Assembly: GCA_012519875.1 (NCBI GenBank)
Contig: JAAYPL010000047.1
Location: 1-23,259, forward strand
Direction: 5' to 3'
From: Clostridiaceae bacterium
Lineage (GTDB): Bacteria; Bacillota; Clostridia; Saccharofermentanales; UBA5734
Length of the DNA: 23,259 bases
In this document: in pieces, positions 1 through 6,275 of the stretch
How positions within the stretch are numbered: position 1 is the stretch's first letter
How the letters are laid out: the number at the start of each line of letters is the position of its first letter
Notes under the pieces: generated by a model
What the model was told of the DNA's origin: nothing
The model's database searches: none
What the model saw: only the letters and a program-made list of their open reading frames with translations
Program-made: the position numbers and the translations under genes

Positions 1-1558
1 GGATCATGTCGTAGGACAGGCCGTCAACTTTGATATCAACCTGGATAGAGGTAATACCGTCAATCGTACCGGCGACTTTGAAATCCATATCACCGAAGAA
101 GTCTTCGATACCCTGTATATCCATAAAAACAAGGTAGTCCTTTTCATTTTCCTCGTTGACGATCAGGCCGGCTGAAATGCCGGCGACCGGTTTTTTGATC
201 GGAACCCCGGCGTCCATCAGCGCCAGCGTACTGGCGCAAACCGAGCCCTGTGAGGTTGAACCGTTGGACATCAGGACCTCCGATACGCAGCGAATGGCAT
301 ATGGGAAGTCCTCTTCGTCCGGCAGGACCGGAACCAAGGACCGTTCGGCCAACGCGCCGTGACCGATTTCCCGACGGCCGGTAAAGCGAGCCGATTTGGC
401 CTCGCCAACACTGTATCCCGGAAAGTTGTAATGATGCAGATACCGCTTTTCTTCTTCATTATCCAAGCCGTCAAGCTGCTGAACTTTGGAAAGCGGAGCC
501 AAAGTGCAGGTTGTTAAAACCTGCGTCTGCCCACGCTGAAAAAGGCCGGTTCCATGGACACGCGGCAACAGACCTACCGATGCCGACAAAGGACGAATGG
601 CATCGAGTGCGCGACCGTCGACCCGTCGATGGTCTTTGAATAAATATTCGCGGACAACCTTTTTCTCGAGCTCATACATGGCATCGCCGACATAAGCGGC
701 CCATTCCGGATCAAGCTCGGTAATGTGCGCTTCGGTCTTCTCTTTAAGGTCGTCAACACGGGCATCGCGAATACTTTTATCATCTGAAAGAACCGCATCG
801 CGCATGGCGGCGTAGGCAAAATCCTGAACCGCGGACTCTACTTCTTCAGGCACGGACACGGACTGATATGCGAACTTGGGCTGACCGACGGCGGCAACGA
901 TATCTTTGATGAATATGCAAATCTCTTTTATCACTGCATGTCCGGTGATGATGGCTTGCAGCATGGTGTCGTCGTCTACCTCATTTGCACCGGCCTCGAT
1001 CATGCAGATCTTTTCCTCGGTGCCGGCCAAAGTTACCAGCATCTGACTGATTTCACGCTGTTTTTCACCGGGATTGATGATGACCTCACCGTCAATAAGG
1101 CCCATCTGAATACCGCCGATCGGTCCGTTCCAGGGAATAGACGAGATGGCCACCGCCGCTGATGATCCGATCATCGCGGCGACTTCCGGAGAACAATCCT
1201 GATCCACCGAAAGAACAAGATTGCTGACCACAACATCGTTACGCAAATCATCGGGGAAAAGAGGACGTAAAGGACGGTCGATGGCGCGAGAAGTCAAAAC
1301 CGCCTTTTCGGTCGGTCGACCTTCCCGTTTGATAAATCCACCCGGGAATTTTCCCACACTGTACATTTTTTCCTCATAATCCACGCTGAGAGGAAAATAA
1401 TCGATACCTGCGCGGGGGGCGGCCGAGGCGGTCGCCGTTGACAGAATAACGGTATCGCCATAGCGGACCAGGCAGGATCCAGTTGCAAATTGGGCCAGGT
1501 GGCCGGTTTCGATGATTAATGGCCGGCCGGCCAGGTTCATTTCAAATTTTCTTTCCAT
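1..1558 (-). CDS. pnp: Polyribonucleotide nucleotidyltransferase (PNPase), 3' part missing
   Basis: PNPase degrades RNA 3' to 5' by phosphorolysis and is a trimeric cytoplasmic exoribonuclease. The 519 codons present cover the first RNase PH-like domain, the all-alpha linker and most of the second RNase PH-like domain. Family-typical stretches are visible, including GRPLIIETG near the start, RAIDRPLRPLFP, and FxRGQTQVL in the second core. The frame is still open at base 1, so the rest of the second core and the C-terminal KH and S1 domains expected of a ~700-residue protein lie outside. The ATG at 1558 follows a GGAGG ribosome site. It lies directly downstream of rpsO, the usual arrangement, and behind a long leader hairpin of the kind that underlies PNPase/RNase III autoregulation in other bacteria. 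The break is the window edge, not a mutation. Confidence 0.97.
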   Translation of the reverse strand, partial: MERKFEMNLAGRPLIIETGHLAQFATGSCLVRYGDTVILSTATASAAPRAGIDYFPLSVDYEEKMYSVGKFPGGFIKREGRPTEKAVLTSRAIDRPLRPLFPDDLRNDVVVSNLVLSVDQDCSPEVAAMIGSSAAVAISSIPWNGPIGGIQMGLIDGEVIINPGEKQREISQMLVTLAGTEEKICMIEAGANEVDDDTMLQAIITGHAVIKEICIFIKDIVAAVGQPKFAYQSVSVPEEVESAVQDFAYAAMRDAVLSDDKSIRDARVDDLKEKTEAHITELDPEWAAYVGDAMYELEKKVVREYLFKDHRRVDGRALDAIRPLSASVGLLPRVHGTGLFQRGQTQVLTTCTLAPLSKVQQLDGLDNEEEKRYLHHYNFPGYSVGEAKSARFTGRREIGHGALAERSLVPVLPDEEDFPYAIRCVSEVLMSNGSTSQGSVCASTLALMDAGVPIKKPVAGISAGLIVNEENEKDYLVFMDIQGIEDFFGDMDFKVAGTIDGITSIQVDIKVDGLSYDMI

Positions 1559-1588
1559 TGATTGACCTCCGTGGGGTTATTTTATTCT

Positions 1589-1664
1589 GCCCACGTTGAC
1601 GGTAGCCTGTAGGGTCCGGGGCCGTCGTGTCAGCCACGCAACCTACCTTCTACTGTCGGTGGGC
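1589..1664 (-). promoter_or_regulatory. Long structured leader hairpin upstream of pnp
   Basis: GCCCAC at the 5' side of the minus-strand transcript (1659-1664) pairs with GTGGGC (1589-1594). Further pairs follow inside: GAC/GTC and TAG/CTA with a mismatch, then CCTAC at 1642-1646 with GTAGG at 1609-1613, then a small CGTG/CACG stem at 1626-1638. Together these fold most of the leader into one long interrupted helix ending about 30 nt before the pnp start codon. Long leader helices of this type are RNase III entry points for pnp autoregulation in enterobacteria. The pairing is seen in the sequence; the regulatory role here is inference. Confidence 0.5.
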
Positions 1665-1677
1665 ATGATTTTGCGTT

Positions 1678-1707
1678 AAAAATTGGTGAGCTAAGATAGC
1701 TCACCAA
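1678..1707 (-). terminator. Rho-independent terminator/attenuator after rpsO
   Basis: An 11-bp perfect stem (TTGGTGAGCTA at 1683-1693 against 1697-1707) with a three-base loop is followed, on the minus strand, by five T residues (1678-1682). It lies 16 bases after the rpsO stop codon. Because pnp follows with no clear promoter of its own, it probably acts as a partial terminator, or as an end stabiliser for rpsO mRNA. Confidence 0.8.
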
Positions 1708-1723
1708 CATAAACAACGCTTGT

Positions 1724-1987
1724 TTACTTTCTGATATTTAACCTGCTGATGATCGTACGATAGCGTTCAACGTCGATTTTGGTCAGATAGTCCAGCATAC
1801 CGCGTCGCTGGCCGACCATCATTAACAAACCGCGTCTGGAGTGGTGATCATTCTTGTGAATCTTGAGATGTTCCGTTAGATGATTGATTCTTTCCGTCAG
1901 AATGGCGATCTGAACCTCCGGTGATCCGGTGTCGCTTTCATGCAGGCCATAGGTCGCGATGATTTCGGCTTTACGTGCTTTGTCCAT
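1724..1987 (-). CDS. rpsO: 30S ribosomal protein S15
   Basis: S15 is a primary 16S rRNA-binding protein that helps assemble the platform of the 30S subunit. The 87-residue product carries the family signature: a SDTGSPEVQIAILTERI segment, the NDHHSRRGLLMMVGQRR rRNA-binding block, and a DVERYRTII segment near the end. The start is the ATG at 1987, preceded by GGGAGGA; a longer open frame reaches further upstream but has no ribosome site and would add 18 residues absent from the family. A terminator hairpin follows the stop codon, then pnp. A strong promoter lies upstream, overlapping the end of purM, so rpsO-pnp appears to be its own transcription unit. Confidence 0.97.
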   Translation of the reverse strand: MDKARKAEIIATYGLHESDTGSPEVQIAILTERINHLTEHLKIHKNDHHSRRGLLMMVGQRRGMLDYLTKIDVERYRTIISRLNIRK

Positions 1988-2069
1988 TGTGTCCTCCCAA
2001 TAAATTATGCCAATGGCAGAGTAGACGGTCGGACGGTCCATAAACTCTGACCACGGCAGACTATACGGG

Positions 2070-2099
2070 ATGATAGCACACGAAGACCGGTCTTGTCAA
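2070..2099 (-). promoter_or_regulatory. Sigma-70-type promoter for rpsO-pnp with a palindromic spacer
   Basis: On the minus strand a perfect -35 TTGACA (2094-2099) is followed after 18 bases by TATCAT (2070-2075), five of six matches to the -10 consensus. The -35 box overlaps the purM stop codon (2096-2098). The spacer contains AAGACCGGTCTT (2083-2094), a perfect 12-base palindrome that could be an operator or chance. The leader to the rpsO ATG would be about 75 nt. Confidence 0.6.
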
Positions 2100-3271
2100 T
2101 GATAAACAAAGGTCGACCCTTGGGCACGAATGACCACTTCATTGTCTTCGCCTCGTTCTGATTGCTCTGTATAACCGATGAGGCGGGCCTCGAGAGAAAA
2201 GTCGGCGCAAATGGCTTGAATTTCCGTCATCGCCGCTTCATCGCAATAGATTTCCATCCGGTGTCCCATGTTAAAAACCTGGTACATCTCGGCTGCCTTG
2301 ATTTCATCCGATTCCTGAATGGCCCGGAAAATGGCCGGAACAGGGAAAAGATTCTCCTTAACGTAACGAATGCCTTTTCCGAAGTCACGGCACTTAACCT
2401 GACCTCCTCCCGTACAATGAATAATCCCGCTGATATGGTGACCTACGGCCGGCAAAATCCGTCGCATAACCGGTAGATAGGTCCGGGTCGGAGATAAAAT
2501 GGCTTGACCAATCGAAAGGGATGTGCCGGGCAGCCGATCCTCCAGATGCCAAGAACCACAGTATGCCTTGCCGGTCGGGATGGTTTCGGAACAGGACTCG
2601 GGATATTTCCCCAGATAATCCGGGTGTAACAGCAAATGACGTGCCGCCGTCAGGCCGTTGGAACCAATGCCGGAATTTTCCGTCGATTCGTAGCTGGTTT
2701 TTCCCGCCGAAGCCAGTCCGATGATGATCTGACCCGGTCGGATATTGGCCGCTTGAATAACATTTCGGCGCGGCAGGCGAACAACCACGGTGGAATCACA
2801 GATCACGGTCCGAACCAGATCGCCCACATCGGCGGTCTCGCCGCCGGTCATGAGCAAATCAATGCCGTGACCCTTGAGTTGGTTGATTACCAGATCGTAG
2901 CCATTAATGATGGCGGACAGACATGCCGCATCCACCCGATGGGCATTGCGGCCAATGGTATTGGAGATGCGGAAGCCATCGACAGCGCCGATGCACAGCA
3001 GGTCATCGGTATTCATGACCAACGAATCTTGTGCAATGCCGGAGAACCAAGACGGGTCGCCGGTTTCACGATACATCAGGTAAGCCGCTGACGACTTTGT
3101 ACCGGCACCGTCGGCATGAACAGCAGAACACCAAGCCGGATCGCCGGCCAAATCTTCAATGATTTTACAGAAGGAACCCGGGAAAATTCCCGGTGACTGG
3201 GTCGAAACCGCTTGCTTGACGTCATCTTTGCTGGGCGAGACGCCACGGGATAAGTATGATTCTGCCTTCAT
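2096..3271 (-). CDS. purM: Phosphoribosylformylglycinamidine cyclo-ligase (AIR synthase), Bacteroidetes-type
   Basis: PurM converts formylglycinamidine ribonucleotide and ATP to aminoimidazole ribonucleotide, the fifth step of purine synthesis, in the cytoplasm. The 391-residue product has the ATP/substrate-binding motifs HADGAGTKS (52-60), MNTDDLLCIGA (86-96) and TGGETADVGDLVRT (142-155), and MYQVFNMGHRME near the C-terminus. From memory of the families, this motif set and the length (about 390 rather than ~340) match the divergent PurM of Bacteroidetes, not the usual Firmicutes enzyme. The ATG at 3271 follows GGAGGG closely. The gene stands apart from other pur genes, between rnpB and rpsO, and I see no terminator after rnpB, so it may be read from the rnpB promoter. 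The isolated position and lineage mismatch suggest horizontal acquisition. Confidence 0.9.
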   Translation of the reverse strand: MKAESYLSRGVSPSKDDVKQAVSTQSPGIFPGSFCKIIEDLAGDPAWCSAVHADGAGTKSSAAYLMYRETGDPSWFSGIAQDSLVMNTDDLLCIGAVDGFRISNTIGRNAHRVDAACLSAIINGYDLVINQLKGHGIDLLMTGGETADVGDLVRTVICDSTVVVRLPRRNVIQAANIRPGQIIIGLASAGKTSYESTENSGIGSNGLTAARHLLLHPDYLGKYPESCSETIPTGKAYCGSWHLEDRLPGTSLSIGQAILSPTRTYLPVMRRILPAVGHHISGIIHCTGGGQVKCRDFGKGIRYVKENLFPVPAIFRAIQESDEIKAAEMYQVFNMGHRMEIYCDEAAMTEIQAICADFSLEARLIGYTEQSERGEDNEVVIRAQGSTFVYH

Positions 3272-3309
3272 GTTCCCTCCGTTATCGGGTGGTTTCTGTT
3301 ATTTAAGCT

Positions 3310-3672
3310 GCTTTCCGAGCAAATCTGTAAGCCGGGTCCTGTATTGGACAACCATCTGTCTAGGCTGTACGTTGCCGAACAGCTCAAGCCACCTCCCCGG
3401 GACTTGCGGGTCGCAATCTGTGTCCCTCCACGGTGTTGCTCCAGGCGGGGTTTGCAGAGCCAGCCCGTCTCCGGACTGCTGGTGAGCTCTTACCTCACCT
3501 TTCCACCCTTGCCGTCAGCCGCTGGGGACCGACGGCGGTCTATTTCTGTTGCACTATCCTTAAAGTCGCCTTCACCGGGGGTTACCCGGCGCCTTTACCC
3601 TATGGAGCCCGGACTTTCCTCATGCGTGGTCTTTCGGCCATCGCCCGCGGTTGTCTGGTTTGCTCGGAAAGC
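3310..3672 (-). ncRNA. rnpB: RNase P RNA, bacterial type A
   Basis: This is the catalytic RNA of ribonuclease P, which cuts the 5' leader from pre-tRNAs. The 5' and 3' ends form a perfect 14-bp P1 helix (3659-3672 with 3310-3323). Conserved regions in order on the minus strand are GAGGAAAGTCCGGGCTCC (CR I), the GGGTAAC segment, ACAGAAATAGACCGCC, GGTGAGGTAAGAGCTCACCAG, the L15 segment GACAGATGGTTG that contacts the tRNA CCA end, and GGACCCGGCTTACAG (CR V). The length of about 363 nt fits type A. A consensus promoter places the 5' end at 3672. The first ~78 nt overlap the 3' end of the Nif3-family gene. No T-run terminator follows the 3' end, and purM starts 38 bases downstream. Confidence 0.97.
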
Positions 3673-4461
3673 CACTCCATTATAATCCAAGCCCTCATGG
3701 ACGGCAAATATGATTTCCGGCAACAACCGGGCCAAACGAGCCGATAACGGCTTCAGTACCACCCGTTCGGTCACATCGTGGCCGGCATCAATGACGGTGA
3801 TTCCTCGGGCAGCCAATTGCAAAGCAAGATGATGCTTGAGTTCACCGCATAATAATACATTGATTCCCATTTGTTCTAAAAAAGGCAGGCTCTCCTCGCC
3901 AAAAGAACCGGGAAAAACCGCCAGCTTTCTGACCTCCAGGTCTTGATCCCTATTGATTCGACAGCCAGGAGAGCCAAGTTTTTCCCTGATATAAGGAAAC
4001 AGCTCACTAATCAACATCGGGCGTGGTAAATTTCCGCAGCGACCGTACAAACCAACTTTCTGCCGATCAGTTGCATCCAAGCCCAGTGTGTCAGCCAGGC
4101 AGTCGGCCACGCCTCCATCGGCAGCATCAAGATTGGTATGTGCCGAAATCAGGCCAAGACCCTCCCTGAGGATTCGAGCGATCAGCCGCTGTTCCGGTAC
4201 ATCCAGACGGATGGCCGGTAATGGTGAGAAAAATAACGGGTGATGGGCAAGGATCAATTGACAAGACCGGCTCAGGGCCATATCCACAGCCTGCTCGGTG
4301 ACATCGAGAGTTAACAACACCCGATCAACCGGGGTGTCGGGATGGCCGATCTCAAGCCCGATGGACAAATCCCATTCGGCTGCCAGTTCAGGAGGTGCAA
4401 GGTTTTCCAGCGCCTGCAGGATCTGTCCGGTCGTTGTATTTTTTTTTGGTTGGCTCTGCAT
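3595..4461 (-). CDS. Nif3-family dinuclear metal-centre protein (YbgI/YqfO type)
   Basis: Nif3-family proteins are hexameric and bind two metal ions; they are often labelled GTP cyclohydrolase 1 type 2 but a general function is not settled. The 288-residue product shows the family motifs AAEWDLSIGLEIG (28-39), LTLDVTEQAVDMA (50-62), AHHPLFF (72-78, metal-binding His pair), SAHTNLDAADGG (106-117) and GHDVTE (227-232, His and Glu ligands). It lacks the large central insertion of longer members. The ATG at 4461 has a GGAGGA site and lies 24 bases after trmK, the usual order downstream of rpoD. The last ~25 residues (from about 264) are encoded by the 5' part of rnpB and do not resemble a normal family C-terminus, so the frame seems to run into the RNA gene until a chance stop. 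Confidence 0.88.
   Translation of the reverse strand: MQSQPKKNTTTGQILQALENLAPPELAAEWDLSIGLEIGHPDTPVDRVLLTLDVTEQAVDMALSRSCQLILAHHPLFFSPLPAIRLDVPEQRLIARILREGLGLISAHTNLDAADGGVADCLADTLGLDATDRQKVGLYGRCGNLPRPMLISELFPYIREKLGSPGCRINRDQDLEVRKLAVFPGSFGEESLPFLEQMGINVLLCGELKHHLALQLAARGITVIDAGHDVTERVVLKPLSARLARLLPEIIFAVHEGLDYNGVAFRANQTTAGDGRKTTHEESPGSIG
3679..3707 (-). promoter_or_regulatory. Promoter of rnpB, inside the Nif3-family coding region
   Basis: On the minus strand TTGCCG (3702-3707), a 17-base spacer and a perfect TATAAT (3679-3684) lie upstream of the RNase P RNA. A start seven bases after the -10 box falls on the G at 3672, the first base of the P1 helix, so promoter and RNA structure support each other. 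All elements lie within codons of the Nif3-family gene (about residues 252-261). Confidence 0.8.
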
Positions 4462-4485
4462 GAGGTGTCCTCCTGTTGGATTTGT

Positions 4486-5175
4486 TCAGTCCGTCCGTAA
4501 CTTCATAAGCAATTCATCAATATCGCGAATAACACAGACCAGTTCCGGTGTGCCTCGAACTTGTTTTTTCAAGCGTTGCCGCAGCCATGTCAGATAACCC
4601 GTAAGTCCTTGTGGCCGGCTCTCGATAAGGCGTGGTCCTGCATATTTTTCCAACGGCGATAACGACATCCGAACGCCGGTGTAGCAACATAAAATAACCG
4701 GATAGCAGCGACGTTGCTCGCAAGCCAGGGCTTCTTTCTCGATCTCATAGCCGTTTCCTACCAGCCAAGTCCGCAATTCAGGAGCAGATTTCATTGGCTG
4801 CAAAACAACAGCTTTGCACCGTCGGGGCTGATCTTGCAAGATCCGGATCATTTCCAACCCGCCCAATCCGGCAATAACTATAACATCGTCCAGGCCAAGG
4901 CGGGTGTTTTGCAGGCCGTCAGCTTGGACGATTCGGATCCGTTCAGACAAACCCGCGGCCGAGATATTGCGTGTGGCCGCCTGCAATGGACCGGTATTGA
5001 TATCGATTGCCAGCGCACGCTGACATCGTTCCGCCAGAATCAAGGCGATGGGGAGCCGGGCATGGTCGGTTCCGACATCCTGAAGGCAATCGCAGGCCGG
5101 CACCAAATCCGCCACGACCTGCAACCGCTTTGGCAAACGATGTTCAGACTTCCTTTTCGGCAAATGGTTTTGCAC
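4486..5175 (-). CDS. trmK: tRNA (adenine(22)-N(1))-methyltransferase
   Basis: TrmK uses S-adenosylmethionine to form m1A at position 22 of some tRNAs. The 229-residue product has the Rossmann SAM-binding pattern of the family: QDVGTDHARLPI (32-43), AIDINTGPLQAATRN (56-70), the IAGLGGLEMIRIL block (101-113, usually IAGMGG in relatives) and VLQPMKSAPELRTWL (124-138). A C-terminal helical tail follows. The start is a GTG at 5175 placed immediately after the rpoD stop codon, giving TAAGTG. There is no ATG before the conserved LPKRL segment, so translation is probably coupled to rpoD. The rpoD-trmK-Nif3 order is a common Firmicutes block. Confidence 0.92.
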   Translation of the reverse strand: MQNHLPKRKSEHRLPKRLQVVADLVPACDCLQDVGTDHARLPIALILAERCQRALAIDINTGPLQAATRNISAAGLSERIRIVQADGLQNTRLGLDDVIVIAGLGGLEMIRILQDQPRRCKAVVLQPMKSAPELRTWLVGNGYEIEKEALACEQRRCYPVILCCYTGVRMSLSPLEKYAGPRLIESRPQGLTGYLTWLRQRLKKQVRGTPELVCVIRDIDELLMKLRTD

Positions 5176-6255
5176 TTAATCAAGATAGTCTTTCAATTTT
5201 TTGCTGCGGCTCGGATGGCGCATTTTGCGCAGAGCCTTGGCTTCGATTTGGCGAATGCGCTCTCGCGTAACATTGAACTCCTTGCCGACTTCTTCGAGGG
5301 TTCGGGTTCGACCGTCATCAAGACCGAACCGCAGGCGTAAAACCTTTTCCTCCCTTGGTGCCAGGCCTTTCAGCACCTCCAGCAATTGTTCCTTCAACAA
5401 CGTAAAGGCGGCTTGGTCGGCAGGCGATGGAGCATCGTCATCGGGAATAAAATCACCCAAATGGCTATCTTCTTCCTCCCCGATCGGTTTTTCCAGGGAA
5501 ACCGGTTCCTGGGAAATCTTCATGATTTCACGAACCTTTTCCACTGTTATCCCCATTTCCTGGGCCAACTCTTCGGCTTCCGGCTCACGACCAAGCTCCT
5601 GGATAAGCTGGCGCTGAATTCGGATGAGTTTGTTGATGGTTTCGACCATATGCACCGGGATGCGTATGGTTCTGGCCTGATCGGCAATAGCCCGTGTAAT
5701 GGCCTGGCGGATCCACCATGTTGCGTATGTGCTGAATTTATATCCTTTGGTATGATCAAATTTATCAACCGCCTTAATCAGGCCGAGATTGCCCTCTTGA
5801 ATTAAATCCAAAAATTGCATCCCGCGGCCAACATAGCGTTTCGCGATGCTGACAACCAATCTTAGGTTGGCCTCGCACAACTGATTTTTGGCGTCCGGAT
5901 CACCATCAATCATTCGCTGAGCCAATTCTTTTTCCTCATCAGCGGTCAGGAGATCAACCTTGCCGATTTCTTTCAGATACATCCGAACCGGATCGTCCAC
6001 CCCGATACTGTCCATATTGTCCGCATTATCGGTATCGGAATCGGATTCCGACTGCACTTCCTCCTCAGCCGTATTGTCCGGAACAACCTGGATGTTGGCT
6101 GACTCCAACCGGTCCAGAACCTTTTCGGCCTGTTCAAGGTCAATGTCCGAGGCCTCGATTGCGCTCATGACATCTTTGTATGAAATTTGGTTATTGTTGT
6201 TTTTGGCCTGATTGATTAATTCATTGATCAGACTTTGTTTTGTCTTTTTTGCCAT
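5176..6255 (-). CDS. rpoD: Primary RNA polymerase sigma factor (sigma-70/SigA)
   Basis: This is the housekeeping sigma factor that directs RNA polymerase to -10/-35 promoters. The 359-residue length fits the SigA form of Firmicutes, which lacks the large non-conserved insert of E. coli sigma-70. Seen in order: an N-terminal helical region 1.1 (about 1-60), an acidic linker, region 1.2 (DDPVRMYLKEIG, 86-97), region 2 with NLRLVVSIAKRYVGRG and the GYKFSTYATWWIRQAI melting helix, region 3 (about 200-275) and region 4.2 with TLEEVGKEFNVTRERIRQIEAKALRK near the C-terminus. The ATG at 6255 follows a G-rich site and lies 20 bases after dnaG. The TTGxxx/TATAAT promoters found elsewhere in this window suit this factor. 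Confidence 0.98.
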   Translation of the reverse strand: MAKKTKQSLINELINQAKNNNNQISYKDVMSAIEASDIDLEQAEKVLDRLESANIQVVPDNTAEEEVQSESDSDTDNADNMDSIGVDDPVRMYLKEIGKVDLLTADEEKELAQRMIDGDPDAKNQLCEANLRLVVSIAKRYVGRGMQFLDLIQEGNLGLIKAVDKFDHTKGYKFSTYATWWIRQAITRAIADQARTIRIPVHMVETINKLIRIQRQLIQELGREPEAEELAQEMGITVEKVREIMKISQEPVSLEKPIGEEEDSHLGDFIPDDDAPSPADQAAFTLLKEQLLEVLKGLAPREEKVLRLRFGLDDGRTRTLEEVGKEFNVTRERIRQIEAKALRKMRHPSRSKKLKDYLD

Positions 6256-6275
6256 ATCCGTTTTTCCCCCTATCC

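Noticed and set aside
2636..3091. Plus-strand open frame of 151 codons
   Set aside because: It lies wholly antisense to purM, has no ribosome site and shows no family motif.
3159..3747. Several overlapping plus-strand open frames
   Set aside because: They cover the antisense of rnpB, purM and the Nif3-family gene; the conserved RNA structure explains the region.
4714..5340. Plus-strand open frame of 208 codons
   Set aside because: It is the complement of trmK and the end of rpoD, both of which carry clear family motifs.
5386..5805. Plus-strand open frame of 139 codons
   Set aside because: It is antisense to rpoD regions 2 to 4 and has no independent support.
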